64,000 bases of DNA, taken from positions 1 through 64,000 of the forward strand of contig NZ_BCTM01000009.1 of assembly GCF_001571285.1 (NCBI RefSeq). Direction: 5' to 3'. Source of the DNA: Kluyvera cryocrescens NBRC 102467. GTDB taxonomy: Bacteria; Pseudomonadota; Gammaproteobacteria; Enterobacterales; Enterobacteriaceae. Made by a program: the position numbers and the translations under genes. Under the pieces are notes generated by a model. That model saw nothing but the letters and a program-made list of their open reading frames with translations, was not told the DNA's origin and made no database searches. Numbering within the stretch: position 1 is the stretch's first letter; each line of letters begins with the position of its first letter. Below, piece by piece: positions 33,757-45,436 of the stretch.

Positions 33757-35211
33757 ATGACCACGCAAGCACTGCAGGATAATGACCTTTTTCAGACCGG
33801 ATACCTGGTCAACGGCGAATGGCACCAGCTGAATACCACCTTTGACGTGCTTAACCCCGCGACGGGCGAAGTGGTGGCAAAGGTCGCGAAGGCCGGAAAA
33901 AAAGAGACTGAACAGGCCATCGCCGCGGCCGCTAAGGCATTTCCACAATGGCGAGCTAAAACCGCGAAAGCGCGCTCAGAGCTGCTTTATCGCTGGTATC
34001 AGCTGATTATCGACAATAAAAGTTGGCTGGCACGGCTGATGACCCTTGAACAGGGTAAGCCGTTGAAAGAAGCAGAAGGTGAAGTGGATTACGCGGCGAG
34101 CTTTATCCAATGGTTTGCCGAACAGGGGAAACGGGCTAACGGCGAAATCATTCCGCCGGCAAAACCCGGATCGCGCATCCTTGCGACGCGTGAACCGATT
34201 GGCGTGGTTGCCGCGATTACGCCGTGGAATTTCCCAATGGCGATGCTGACTCGTAAGCTTGGTCCCGCGCTGGCCGCGGGCTGTACCGGGGTGATTAAAC
34301 CCGCCAATAACACGCCGCTTTGCGCTTTTGCGCTGCTGGCGCTGGCGAAGAAAGCGGGGATCCCGGATGGTGTACTGAATGCGGTGGCGGGCAATACGCA
34401 GGAGATCAGCGACGCGATTATGGCCAGCCACGAGGTGCGTAAAATCTCCTTCACCGGTTCGACATCGGTGGGGAAAACGTTGGTGCGTAACGCGGCAGAG
34501 ACCATGAAGAAAGTCTCCATGGAGCTTGGTGGAAATGCGCCTTACATCGTGTTTGACGATGCGGATATCGATGCCGCCGTGCAGGGCGCTATTGCCAACA
34601 AATTCCGTAACGCAGGCCAGGTATGCGTCAGCGTGAACCGTTTTTATATCCATGACAGCGTCTATGAGCGTTTCGTCAGCCAACTGGCGTCAGCGGTTAA
34701 GGCGCTAAAAGTGGGAAATGGCCTGGATGACGGCGTGGTGGTTGGGCCGCTGATTGAAGCCGCGGCGGTGAAAAAAGTGCGCGAGCATGTTGAAGATGCG
34801 GTTGCGAAAGGTGCCGAAGTGCTCGCGGGCGGTGAGGCGCATGAGCTTGGCGGTAACTTCTGGCAGCCAACGGTGCTGGGGGAGTGCCATGAGCAGATGC
34901 TGTTGGCGCAGGAGGAGACGTTTGGCCCGCTGGCGGCCTGCTTCCGCTTTAGTGATGAAGAAGATGTCATTCATCGCGCGAATAATACTCCCTACGGCCT
35001 GGCGGCATATTTCTATACCCAGAATCTTTCCCGCGTGTTCCGCGTGTCGCAGGCGCTGGAAAGCGGCATGATAGGTATTAACGAATGTGCGGTATCGACC
35101 GAGCTGGGGCCTTTTGGCGGTGTGAAAGAGTCCGGGCTGGGACGTGAGGGCTCAGTGCTGGGGCTGGAAGAGTATCTTGAGGTAAAAACGTTACACATCG
35201 GGGGACTTTAG
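33757..35211 (+). CDS. NAD(P)-dependent aldehyde dehydrogenase, succinate-semialdehyde type
   Basis: 484 residues of the ALDH superfamily, closest in look to GabD (482 residues in E. coli). Motifs: VAAITPWNFPMAM, FTGSTSVGKTL (NAD-binding), the glutamate motif MELGGNAPYIV, and the catalytic Cys in NAGQVCVSVNRFY. Start ATG 33757 has CAGGAGG before it. The substrate is not set by the sequence: succinate semialdehyde is the family default, but an aromatic aldehyde is possible given aaeXAB 105 bases upstream. E. coli has no gene here, so this is an accessory addition. The promoter may be in the gap after the aaeB hairpin. Confidence 0.85.
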   Translation: MTTQALQDNDLFQTGYLVNGEWHQLNTTFDVLNPATGEVVAKVAKAGKKETEQAIAAAAKAFPQWRAKTAKARSELLYRWYQLIIDNKSWLARLMTLEQGKPLKEAEGEVDYAASFIQWFAEQGKRANGEIIPPAKPGSRILATREPIGVVAAITPWNFPMAMLTRKLGPALAAGCTGVIKPANNTPLCAFALLALAKKAGIPDGVLNAVAGNTQEISDAIMASHEVRKISFTGSTSVGKTLVRNAAETMKKVSMELGGNAPYIVFDDADIDAAVQGAIANKFRNAGQVCVSVNRFYIHDSVYERFVSQLASAVKALKVGNGLDDGVVVGPLIEAAAVKKVREHVEDAVAKGAEVLAGGEAHELGGNFWQPTVLGECHEQMLLAQEETFGPLAACFRFSDEEDVIHRANNTPYGLAAYFYTQNLSRVFRVSQALESGMIGINECAVSTELGPFGGVKESGLGREGSVLGLEEYLEVKTLHIGGL

Positions 35212-35238
35212 TCCTGATGGATGGGGAGAGGGCGTAAG

Positions 35239-35514
35239 ATGGAAATCTATACTTTTGATTTTGACGAAATAGAAAACCAGGGCGATTTTTATCGGGAATT
35301 CGCTCGACTCTTTGCCCTCGACAGCGAACAGATTCGCAATCTTGATGCGCTATGGGATGCGGTCATTAGCCCGCAAATGCCGACGCCGCTGGAGATTGAA
35401 TTCATTCATCTGGATGATAAACAGCGGCGGCGCTACGGGGCGCTGATTCTTCTGTTTGATGAGGCGGAAGAGGAGCTGGAAGGGATGCTGCGCTTTAACG
35501 TTCAGCGTGGATAA
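35239..35514 (+). CDS. yhcO: YhcO, barstar-family protein
   Basis: 91 residues, close to E. coli YhcO (90). It has the barstar fold (ribonuclease inhibitor), here without a partner RNase. The N-terminus [21 protein letters not shown] and the C-terminal [16 protein letters not shown] match YhcO. I start at ATG 35239, preceded by GAGAGG; an earlier in-frame start at 35221 adds six residues. No barnase-like gene is nearby, so what it binds is unknown. It ends next to a terminator that serves the opposing yhcN. Confidence 0.88.
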   Translation: MEIYTFDFDEIENQGDFYREFARLFALDSEQIRNLDALWDAVISPQMPTPLEIEFIHLDDKQRRRYGALILLFDEAEEELEGMLRFNVQRG

Positions 35515-35542
35515 AAAAAAGCCCTCGCATAAGGGCGAGGGC
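35512..35542 (-). terminator. yhcN terminator
   Basis: A perfect 8-bp GC-rich stem (35521-35528 with 35535-35542) is followed on the minus strand by eight Ts. A second 6-bp hairpin (35545-35550 with 35557-35562) precedes it. Both lie between the converging ends of yhcO and the first yhcN. Confidence 0.88.
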
Positions 35543-35568
35543 AAGTCGTCGGACAAGACGACGAGGGT

Positions 35569-35835
35569 TTATTTGTACAGCTCAGCCGTAGCGTGCCAAT
35601 GGTCGCCGGTACGTGCTTCAATTACGCGATAGCTGCTAGCGCCTTCTTTTTCAGCTTTTGCGGCTAACTCACTACGCATATCCATTGGGGCGCTACCCAC
35701 CTGTGATACAGAGATGGTGCCCATTGGTTGAAGGTTCTGAGCCTGCTCTGCGTTCACCTGATGTACTGCGGCGCTTGCGCCGAAAGACAGAACAGATGCC
35801 AGACCAAGGGATGCGATAATCATTGCGCTTTTCAT
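35569..35835 (-). CDS. YhcN-family periplasmic protein, copy 1 (DUF1471)
   Basis: 88 residues. A signal peptide (MKSAMIIASLGLASVLSFGASA) is followed by the YhcN/BhsA/McbA domain, ending RTGDHWHATAELYK. BhsA-type proteins affect stress tolerance, biofilm and outer-membrane permeability. I start at ATG 35835, with AGGAG before it; an earlier start at 35850 adds five residues. The C-terminal half is nearly identical to the next gene, so this is a tandem duplicate. E. coli has one yhcN here, and which copy is the orthologue is uncertain. Confidence 0.87.
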   Translation of the reverse strand: MKSAMIIASLGLASVLSFGASAAVHQVNAEQAQNLQPMGTISVSQVGSAPMDMRSELAAKAEKEGASSYRVIEARTGDHWHATAELYK

Positions 35836-35940
35836 AGTGTTACTCCTCACCTTATTGTCAGCGGTGAGAGGATGTACTTTTTGTCCTGGACCGCTGTGGG
35901 TATTTATTCATTTACTGCCGACGTTTTGCTTCACACTGAC

Positions 35941-36204
35941 TTATTTGTACAGTTCAGCCGTTGCGTGCCAATGGTCACCGGTACGGGCTTCAATGATGCG
36001 ATAGGATGATGCACCCTGTTCCTCGGCTTTTTTGTTCAGCATTTCATGCATATCCATTGGAGAAGAACCAACGGAACCGATCGAAACGGTACCCATTGCC
36101 TGACGATTCTGGGCCTGATCGCTGTTGATAGAATCAGCGGCGAATGCACCAAACGAGACAACGGAAAGGATGCTTAGAGCAGCAACGGTAGTTTTGATTT
36201 TCAT
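35941..36204 (-). CDS. yhcN: YhcN-family periplasmic protein, copy 2 (DUF1471)
   Basis: 87 residues, the E. coli YhcN length. The signal peptide (MKIKTTVAALSILSVVSFG) precedes a DUF1471 domain that shares the whole C-terminus RIIEARTGDHWHATAELYK and the central GxVSxxxxGSxPMDM with copy 1. Start ATG 36204 is preceded by GAGGTGAG. E. coli YhcN responds to acid and hydrogen peroxide. 105 bases separate the two genes, so they may be co-transcribed or separately controlled. Confidence 0.88.
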   Translation of the reverse strand: MKIKTTVAALSILSVVSFGAFAADSINSDQAQNRQAMGTVSIGSVGSSPMDMHEMLNKKAEEQGASSYRIIEARTGDHWHATAELYK

Positions 36205-36579
36205 GATACTCACCTCGTCGAATTTTTTTGGAGGGTCTTTGTTTTGTGACCCTCATCACGAAATTAAGTATACACTAATCACATAAAATATTAATACCCG
36301 ACTAATGGTTTCGCGTGTAATTACATGTCAAAAAACGTCATTTTTAGAACATATATGTATAAAAAAACGCATATTTTGGCAAAGCGGGGCTGTAAAAATG
36401 CGGAAAATCAAAAAGATAGAAGAATTTGATATTTTGTGCGATTAAGTCAGGATATATTCACTGTATCTATGAGTTAGGCCGCAGAATCGCACTAAATGCT
36501 AACGAAACGGCAGACGAAGATGTGGGAAGTGCGGGGGAAGACGGCTCCTCTGGGAGACCCAGAGGAGTAGAGAAGGGAA
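36205..36579. other. yhcN-argR intergenic region
   Basis: 375 bases, AT-rich from about 36240 to 36440, with no supported gene. It should hold the promoter of yhcN copy 2 on the minus strand. The argR terminator hairpin is at 36545-36567. Confidence 0.55.
36545..36567 (-). terminator. argR terminator hairpin
   Basis: A perfect 10-bp stem (36545-36554 with 36558-36567) with a 3-nt loop, 13 bases past the argR stop codon on the minus strand. There is no clear T-run after it, so termination may be partial or Rho-aided. Confidence 0.6.
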
Positions 36580-38443
<1,864 letters not shown>

Positions 38444-38465
38444 GCGCGATACATTTTGAAGACAA

Positions 38466-38494
38466 CAAAGGGGCCGATGGCCCCTTTGCTTTTT
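38466..38494. terminator. mdh terminator
   Basis: A perfect 10-bp stem (38466-38475 with 38479-38488) with a 3-nt loop and a run of Ts after it on the plus strand. It lies between the converging ends of mdh and degS, and the A-rich left side gives some function for degS too. Confidence 0.9.
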
Positions 38495-38499
38495 CCTGC

Positions 38500-39564
38500 T
38501 TAGTTTGATGCCGGATATTCCTGAACCGTCACCTGCATCGTCATCTTCTTATCATCACGCATCACCACAATTGGGATCACCGAACCCGGGCGAATTTCTG
38601 CCACCTGGTCCATGGTTTCCAGCGCGGAAACGGCCTGTTTGCCATTTACCGAGATGATCACGTCGTTATTCTGGATCCCCGCCTGCGCCGCCGGGCCATC
38701 TGGCGAAATATCGTTGACCACAATACCCTGAATCGGATCGATGCCGCCCTGTGCATGTACAGGTGCAATCTCACGCCCGCTGATGCCGATAAAGCCACGG
38801 ATCACGCGACCATCGCGAATCAGCTTGTCCATAATCTTGGTGGCCAGCTGGAACGGGATAGCGAAGCTCAGACCCTCCGGCGTTTCACCGTCGTTGCTCT
38901 TATCGAAGGAGAGGGTGTTGATTCCCATCAGTTCACCCAGCGAGTTCACCAGCGCGCCGCCGGAGTTCCCGTGGTTGATCGAGGCATCGGTTTGCAGGAA
39001 GTTTTGTCGGCCGCTTGGGTTCAGGCCGATACGACCGGTGGCGCTGATAATCCCCTGAGTGATGGTTTGCCCGAGATTGTACGGGTTACCAATCGCCAGA
39101 ACCACGTCGCCGATGTGCGGAACGCGCGCTGGATTAATGGGAATAACCGGCAGGCCAGCAGTGGCGTTAATTTTGAGTACTGCCAGATCGGTCAGGCTAT
39201 CGGAGCCGACCAGCAGCGCTTCAAACACGCGACCATCCTGGAGGGCGACAATAATTTGGTCGGCGTCGTTGATGACGTGCTTGTTGGTAATGATGTAGCC
39301 GCGCTCGTCCATAATCACCCCGGAGCCAAGCGTTTTAATCTCAAGCTGGCTGTGGGTGCTGCTGTTTAAGCTGCGGTTGTACACGTTGACCACCGCAGGC
39401 GCTGCGCGACGCACCGCCGAGTTGTAGCTCGCCGGGGCTTCATCCATGCTGCTAAAGCGCTGGGAGGATAAGGGATTCCACTGGCGTAAAGAGGGCACCG
39501 TGACAATCAGTATGCCACCGACCAATAAACCGAGTGCGACCGAACGTAAGAGCTTTACAAGCAT
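38500..39564 (-). CDS. degS: DegS, site-1 protease of the sigma-E response
   Basis: 354 residues. An inner-membrane anchored periplasmic serine protease that cuts RseA when its PDZ domain binds the C-terminus of unfolded outer-membrane porins. One N-terminal membrane helix (SVALGLLVGGILIVTVPSL), a trypsin-like domain with His in ITNKHVINDA, Asp in SLTDLAVLKI and Ser in NHGNSGGALVNS, and one PDZ domain. One residue shorter than E. coli. degQ is 89 bases upstream on the same strand, separated by a hairpin. Confidence 0.97.
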   Translation of the reverse strand: MLVKLLRSVALGLLVGGILIVTVPSLRQWNPLSSQRFSSMDEAPASYNSAVRRAAPAVVNVYNRSLNSSTHSQLEIKTLGSGVIMDERGYIITNKHVINDADQIIVALQDGRVFEALLVGSDSLTDLAVLKINATAGLPVIPINPARVPHIGDVVLAIGNPYNLGQTITQGIISATGRIGLNPSGRQNFLQTDASINHGNSGGALVNSLGELMGINTLSFDKSNDGETPEGLSFAIPFQLATKIMDKLIRDGRVIRGFIGISGREIAPVHAQGGIDPIQGIVVNDISPDGPAAQAGIQNNDVIISVNGKQAVSALETMDQVAEIRPGSVIPIVVMRDDKKMTMQVTVQEYPASN

Positions 39565-39612
39565 GATACCGGCATCATTGATAAGGAAACTGGACGAAGC
39601 ATACCACGAGTT

Positions 39613-39644
39613 AACCGGACATACATTCCATGCTATGTCCGGTT
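39613..39644. terminator. degQ-degS hairpin
   Basis: A perfect 11-bp stem (39613-39623 with 39634-39644) with a 10-nt loop, followed by a T-run on the plus strand. degQ and degS are both on the minus strand, where the right flank has no long T-run, so it may partly stop degQ transcription. Confidence 0.5.
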
Positions 39645-39653
39645 TTTCGTGGA

Positions 39654-41030
39654 TTAACGCATCAGAAGGTAGATACTTTCATCGCCGCGCATAACGTTAA
39701 CCGCAATCACCGCCGGTTTGGCTTCCAGTACCTTGCGCAGTTCCGCTATCGACTGGGTCGGCTGGCGGTTGACGCCAATGATGACGTCATCTTTATGCAG
39801 ACCTACCTGAGCGGCCGGGCTGCCTTTCTCTACGCTTGAGATGATAACGCCTTTTGTCCCATTTTTTGCCTGGCCGTCGCTCAGCGATGCCCCTTCGAGG
39901 GCAGGGATAATCAGCTGGGCGCTGGCGGTGGACGATGTGCTCTTATCCAGCGTGACCTCGACGTCCATCGGTTTGCCGTCGCGCAGCAGACCCAGTTTAA
40001 CCTTCGAGCCCGGTTCGGTAGTGGCAATACGTGAACGCAGCTCCGCAAAGCTGTTAAGCGGTTTGCCGTTCAGGCTGGTAATCACGTCGCCTGACTTGAT
40101 CCCGGCTTTTGCCGAGCCGGAGCCGGGCAGGACTTCGCTGACGAAGGCGCCGCGCTGTACGTTGAGGTTAAAGGCTTTGGCGATATCTGCCGTCATCTCC
40201 ATCCCGCGAATGCCGAGCAGGCCGCGCTTGATTTCACCAAATTGAATGAGCTGCTGGGCCAGGGTTTGCGCCATATTGCTTGGGATGGCAAAACCGATCC
40301 CTACGCTGCCCCCGCCGGGCGCCAGAATGGCGGTATTGATACCAATCAGCTCGCCGTTGAGGTTAAGTAGCGCACCACCGGAGTTACCGCGGTTAATGGC
40401 GGCATCGGTCTGAATAAAGTTCTCCAGCCCTTCGAGGTTCAGGCCGCTGCGTCCTAGCGCGGAGACAATCCCCGAGGTGACGGTCTGCCCGAGTCCGAAC
40501 GGATTACCTACCGCCACGGCGAAGTCACCGACGCGCAGTTTGTCGGAATCGGCGATAGCGATTTGCGTCAGGTGGCTGGCCTTCTGGATTTGCAGCAGGG
40601 CGATATCGCTTTGGTCATCGCTGCCGATGAGCTTAGCGTCAAATTCGCGGCCGTCGTTTAACTGCACGCTGATCTTCTGCGCGTCGCTTATCACATGGTT
40701 GTTGGTCAGCACGTAGCCCTTAATGGCGTCAATGATGACGCCAGAGCCCAGTCCTTCAAACTGCTGTGTTGGTTGATTGGGCGCGCTGCCGCCATCGTCA
40801 CCAAAAAATTTCTTTAATTCATCGGGTACCTGCTGATTAACCGGCGCGGTGCCTTCAACCTGCACGCTAACGACCGCCGGCAGCACTTTCTCCAGCATCG
40901 GGGCGAGGCTTGGTACCGCGCCCTGTCCGGGAACCTGCGTTGGCAGCGACGCCAGTACCGGTGCCGGTACGGCAAGAGATAATCCAATGCTTAACGCTAA
41001 CGCACTTAACAGTAAAGTCGATTTGCTCAT
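39654..41030 (-). CDS. degQ: DegQ, periplasmic serine endoprotease
   Basis: 458 residues. A soluble HtrA-family protease and chaperone of the periplasm. The Sec signal peptide (STLLLSALALSIGLSLAVPAPVLA) is followed by the protease domain with His in LTNNHVISDA, Asp in QSDIALLQI and Ser in NRGNSGGALLNL, then two PDZ domains. It is a few residues longer than E. coli DegQ. It lies 138 bases after zapG on the same strand, and probably has its own promoter in that gap. Confidence 0.97.
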   Translation of the reverse strand: MSKSTLLLSALALSIGLSLAVPAPVLASLPTQVPGQGAVPSLAPMLEKVLPAVVSVQVEGTAPVNQQVPDELKKFFGDDGGSAPNQPTQQFEGLGSGVIIDAIKGYVLTNNHVISDAQKISVQLNDGREFDAKLIGSDDQSDIALLQIQKASHLTQIAIADSDKLRVGDFAVAVGNPFGLGQTVTSGIVSALGRSGLNLEGLENFIQTDAAINRGNSGGALLNLNGELIGINTAILAPGGGSVGIGFAIPSNMAQTLAQQLIQFGEIKRGLLGIRGMEMTADIAKAFNLNVQRGAFVSEVLPGSGSAKAGIKSGDVITSLNGKPLNSFAELRSRIATTEPGSKVKLGLLRDGKPMDVEVTLDKSTSSTASAQLIIPALEGASLSDGQAKNGTKGVIISSVEKGSPAAQVGLHKDDVIIGVNRQPTQSIAELRKVLEAKPAVIAVNVMRGDESIYLLMR

Positions 41031-41168
41031 TGATGCTGGCCCTCATGACCCTGGATATAAGGACAATGCTTCCCGAAAAAACTGATGTTATTGAAGTAAA
41101 TATAGTCGGCGTGCGCAGAAGAGGACGGGCGCATGTCATGCGCCCGTAAAAAATAACTGAAATGCAGA

Positions 41169-41567
41169 TTAATCGCGTTTAGCGCCGCTACGCAGCAGGC
41201 CTGAAGCGCCGTCAGAATAGTCTCGTGGCATTTGAACCGGAGCCTGGTCATTACCCGCTTCGGATTCCGCCAGACGGTTGCGGAATGGATTGGCTTCCGG
41301 CGACATACCTGGCAGCAGGTTGCTGGAGCTTTTCGCCATGTGCTGGTAGATCTGGCGGTAATCGTCCGCCATGTTATCCAGCAGTTCGGCACTGCGGGCG
41401 AAATGGCTGACCAGCTCTTCGCGGTACTCTTCCAGCTCGGCTTTGTTTTTCTCCAGCTCGTATTGCAACGCTTGCTGCTGGCGTAGCTTGCTATTACCAA
41501 AACGCATGGCCACGGCACCAATGATGATACCGACAACTAACCCAATTAGCGCGTATTCCCAGGTCAT
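41169..41567 (-). CDS. zapG: ZapG (YhcB), cell division and envelope protein
   Basis: 132 residues, the E. coli length. One N-terminal membrane helix (TWEYALIGLVVGIIIGAVAM) and then a long coiled coil (about residues 26-85: LRQQQALQYELEKNKAELEE) and a low-complexity tail. It interacts with elongasome and divisome proteins and balances envelope synthesis. I start at ATG 41567; the frame stays open for another 106 codons upstream, but that extension covers the gap and part of zapE and has no family match. Confidence 0.93.
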   Translation of the reverse strand: MTWEYALIGLVVGIIIGAVAMRFGNSKLRQQQALQYELEKNKAELEEYREELVSHFARSAELLDNMADDYRQIYQHMAKSSSNLLPGMSPEANPFRNRLAESEAGNDQAPVQMPRDYSDGASGLLRSGAKRD

Positions 41568-41765
41568 GAACATCTCCCGTTGTTTTGTTGTTCCGTAGGG
41601 TCTTGGCGGCTTCGGCAACTCCATGCCTACGCCCGATAGTGCCACTATAACCGCTATTCCCGTAGAAGTGGAATCCTGACGCATCATCGCGTAGTGTAGA
41701 ACGGACTTTTTTTGGTCAATCGTGAAGTAAGACATACCGGTTTTCAAAGGAATAAGAATTAGATC

Positions 41766-42890
41766 ATGCAAAGCCTGTCCCCCACATCGCGCTATCTTCA
41801 GGCCCTCGAGCAGGGTAGTCATCAACCCGATGATGTTCAGCGTGAGGCGGTAAGCCGCCTCGATACGATTTATCAGGAACTTCAAAGCAAACCCGCAGCT
41901 TCCGTCTCAGGCGGCGGATTGAAAGCGCGTTTCGGTAAGCTGTTAGGTAAAAAAGAGACCGACTCGTCAACGGCGGTTCGCGGCCTTTATATGTGGGGCG
42001 GCGTGGGGCGAGGTAAAACCTGGCTGATGGACATGTTCTATCATAGCCTGCCGGGTACGCGTAAACAGCGTCTGCACTTTCACCGCTTTATGCTGCGCGT
42101 GCATGAAGAGCTGGCGGCACTGCAGGGTCACAGCGACCCGCTTGAAATTGTCGCGGAACGCTTTAAAGCTGAAACCGATGTGCTCTGTTTCGATGAGTTT
42201 TTTGTCTCTGATATTACCGATGCCATGCTGCTCGGTGGCCTGATGAAAGCGCTGTTTGCCCGTGGGATTACGCTGGTGGCGACGTCGAACATTCCACCGG
42301 ATGAACTGTACCGTAATGGCCTGCAGCGGCCGCGCTTTGTGCCGGCAATTGAGGCGATTAAGGCGCATTGCGATATCATGAACGTCGATGCCGGTATCGA
42401 TTACCGTCTGCGCACGCTGACCCAGGCGCATTTGTGGCTGTCGCCGCTCAATACCGATACGCGTCAGCAGATGGATAAACTGTGGCTGGCTTTGGCGGGC
42501 ACCTCGCAGCAGAATCAAACGACGCTGGAGATTAACCATCGGCCGTTGCCGACGCTCGGCGTGGAGAATCAAACGCTGGCCGTTTCCTTTACCACCCTGT
42601 GCGTCGACGCGCGCAGCCAGCATGACTATATTGCCCTCTCGCGCCTGTTCCACACGGTGATGCTGTTTGATGTTCCGGTGATGACGCCGTTGCTGGAAAG
42701 CGAAGCGCGGCGCTTTATTGCGCTGGTTGATGAATTTTACGAACGGCATGTCAAGCTGGTGGTGAGCGCTGAAGTGGAGCTCTATAACATCTATCAAGGG
42801 GAGCGGCTGAAGTTTGAGTTCCAGCGCTGCCTGTCACGCCTGCAGGAGATGCAAAGCGAGGAGTATTTGAAGCGTCCGCATATGCCGTGA
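41766..42890 (+). CDS. zapE: ZapE (YhcM), AAA+ cell-division ATPase
   Basis: 374 residues. An AFG1-like ATPase that destabilises FtsZ filaments during constriction under low oxygen and heat. The P-loop GGVGRGKTWLMDMF (about residues 78-91) and Walker B LCFDEFFVSDI are plain, and the rest follows the family to the C-terminus. It is divergent from zapG across 198 bases. A one-residue difference in length from E. coli is normal. Confidence 0.96.
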   Translation: MQSLSPTSRYLQALEQGSHQPDDVQREAVSRLDTIYQELQSKPAASVSGGGLKARFGKLLGKKETDSSTAVRGLYMWGGVGRGKTWLMDMFYHSLPGTRKQRLHFHRFMLRVHEELAALQGHSDPLEIVAERFKAETDVLCFDEFFVSDITDAMLLGGLMKALFARGITLVATSNIPPDELYRNGLQRPRFVPAIEAIKAHCDIMNVDAGIDYRLRTLTQAHLWLSPLNTDTRQQMDKLWLALAGTSQQNQTTLEINHRPLPTLGVENQTLAVSFTTLCVDARSQHDYIALSRLFHTVMLFDVPVMTPLLESEARRFIALVDEFYERHVKLVVSAEVELYNIYQGERLKFEFQRCLSRLQEMQSEEYLKRPHMP

Positions 42891-42955
42891 GGCCATACCG
42901 GCATAAAACCCTGCGCAAATCACATAAAGGGGTCGATCTTTGACCCCGACTTCTC

Positions 42956-43554
<599 letters not shown>

Positions 43555-43566
43555 TCGGGATTATAG

Positions 43567-43962
<396 letters not shown>

Positions 43963-43994
43963 TTGGTTTCTGCTTCGGCAGACGGCAATTTGCG

Positions 43995-44020
43995 AAAAAA
44001 CCCGCCTCGGCGGGTTTTTT
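43995..44020 (+). terminator. rplM-rpsI terminator
   Basis: CCCGC-CTCG-GCGGG (44001-44014) is flanked by six As on the left and a run of seven Ts on the right, so the stem extends to 43995-44020. It starts 33 bases past the rpsI stop codon. Confidence 0.95.
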
Positions 44021-44259
44021 TATGCCCGCAAAGCGGGGTATACAGGCTCTTTTTCCGCTTTTCCAGAATCCCCTCACCACAAGCCGTTCAAAATCTGGTA
44101 GACTATCATCCAATTTTCTGCCCAAATGCGCGCGATTGTTCATTTTTTGTTTAGTTTATGAACGGGAATGTCGTCTAACGTGCAGATGAGGCTTATCATC
44201 TGGCTAGCCGCCGTTGTGGCTGGTAGCAGTACAAATTCTGATTATACCTGGAGGTTTTC

Positions 44260-44898
44260 ATGGCTGTCGCTGCCAACAAACGTTCGGTAATGACGCTGTT
44301 TTCTGGTCCTACTGACATCTATAGCCATCAGGTCCGCATCGTGCTGGCTGAGAAAGGTGTGAGTTTTGAGATAGAGCACGTGGAAAAGGACAATCCACCA
44401 CAGGATCTGATTGACCTCAACCCGAATCAAAGCGTTCCGACACTGGTAGACCGCGAGCTGACCCTTTGGGAGTCTCGCATCATTATGGAATATCTCGATG
44501 AGCGTTTCCCTCATCCACCGCTGATGCCGGTTTATCCGGTTGCGCGTGGTGAAAGCCGCCTGTACATGCACCGTATCGAGAAAGACTGGTATTCGCTGAT
44601 GCACACCGTGATGAACGGTTCTGCCGCTCAGGCTGATGCTGCGCGTAAGCAGCTGCGTGAAGAGCTGCTGGCCATCGCGCCGGTCTTCACTCAGAAGCCG
44701 TTCTTCTTAAGCGATGAGTTCAGCATTGTTGACTGCTACCTGGCTCCGCTGCTGTGGCGTCTGCCGGTTATGGGTATTGAACTGGTTGGTGCTGGTGCGA
44801 AAGAGCTGAAAGGCTATATGACGCGTGTCTTTGAACGTGATTCATTCCTCGCGTCCTTAACGGAAGCCGAGCGCGAAATGCGCATTGGCCGGGGTTAA
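44260..44898 (+). CDS. sspA: SspA, stringent starvation protein A
   Basis: 212 residues, the E. coli length. A glutathione-S-transferase-fold protein that binds RNA polymerase. It activates phage P1 late genes, lowers H-NS, and supports acid tolerance in stationary phase. The GST thioredoxin-like domain (VMTLFSGPTDIYSHQVRIVL) and the helical domain (about residues 90-212) are complete. The surface PHP motif (FPHPPLMP) for partner binding is present. sspB follows by 4 bases. Confidence 0.98.
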   Translation: MAVAANKRSVMTLFSGPTDIYSHQVRIVLAEKGVSFEIEHVEKDNPPQDLIDLNPNQSVPTLVDRELTLWESRIIMEYLDERFPHPPLMPVYPVARGESRLYMHRIEKDWYSLMHTVMNGSAAQADAARKQLREELLAIAPVFTQKPFFLSDEFSIVDCYLAPLLWRLPVMGIELVGAGAKELKGYMTRVFERDSFLASLTEAEREMRIGRG

Positions 44899-44902
44899 TT
44901 GA

Positions 44903-45400
44903 ATGGACGTTTCACAGCTTTCTCCACGTCGTCCGTATCTGCTTCGTGCGTTCTATGAGTGGCTGCTGGACAACCAGCTGACGCCACACCTGGTTGTTGA
45001 TGTTATGCAACCGGGAATTAACGTACCGATGGAGTATGCGCGTGATGGTCAGATTGTGTTGAACATTGCGCCTCGCGCCGTGGGCAACCTTGAACTGTCC
45101 AACGATGAAGTGCGCTTCAATGCGCGCTTTGGCGGCGTCCCGCGTCAGGTTTCCGTACCGCTGGCCGCCGTGTTGGCGATCTATGCGCGTGAGAACGGTG
45201 CTGGAACTATGTTTGAAGCGGAAGCGGCTTATGATGAAGACGCTGAAGGCTTTAACGACGATAGCGTGGAAAACGCTGGAAGCGAGACGGTGATGTCGAT
45301 CATCGATGGCGATAAGCCAGATAGTGACGACGGCGATTCCCCGGATGATACACCACCACCGCCTCGCGGTGGGCGTCCGGCGCTCCGTGTCGTGAAGTAA
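44903..45400 (+). CDS. sspB: SspB, ClpXP specificity adaptor
   Basis: 165 residues, the E. coli length. It binds ssrA-tagged proteins and hands them to ClpXP. The N-terminal substrate-binding domain (MDVSQLSPRRPYLLRAFYEW to about residue 110) is followed by an acidic, disordered linker (DKPDSDDGDSPDD) and the C-terminal ClpX-binding tail RGGRPALRVVK. It is co-transcribed with sspA. Confidence 0.98.
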   Translation: MDVSQLSPRRPYLLRAFYEWLLDNQLTPHLVVDVMQPGINVPMEYARDGQIVLNIAPRAVGNLELSNDEVRFNARFGGVPRQVSVPLAAVLAIYARENGAGTMFEAEAAYDEDAEGFNDDSVENAGSETVMSIIDGDKPDSDDGDSPDDTPPPPRGGRPALRVVK

Positions 45401-45409
45401 CGTATTGAG

Positions 45410-45436
45410 AACAGACCCAACGGGTCTGTTTTTTTT
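45410..45436 (+). terminator. sspAB terminator
   Basis: A perfect 9-bp stem (45410-45418 with 45422-45430) with loop AAC and a run of eight Ts (45429-45436), 9 bases past the sspB stop codon. Confidence 0.95.

Noticed and set aside
35239-35514. YhcO barstar as half of a toxin-antitoxin pair
   Set aside because: No barnase-like or other toxin gene is adjacent; the neighbours are an aldehyde dehydrogenase and yhcN, and the gene is core in enterobacteria.
41568-41885. A 106-codon N-terminal extension of zapG
   Set aside because: It runs over the intergenic gap and the zapE start region, lacks family similarity, and the ATG at 41567 gives the exact E. coli length.
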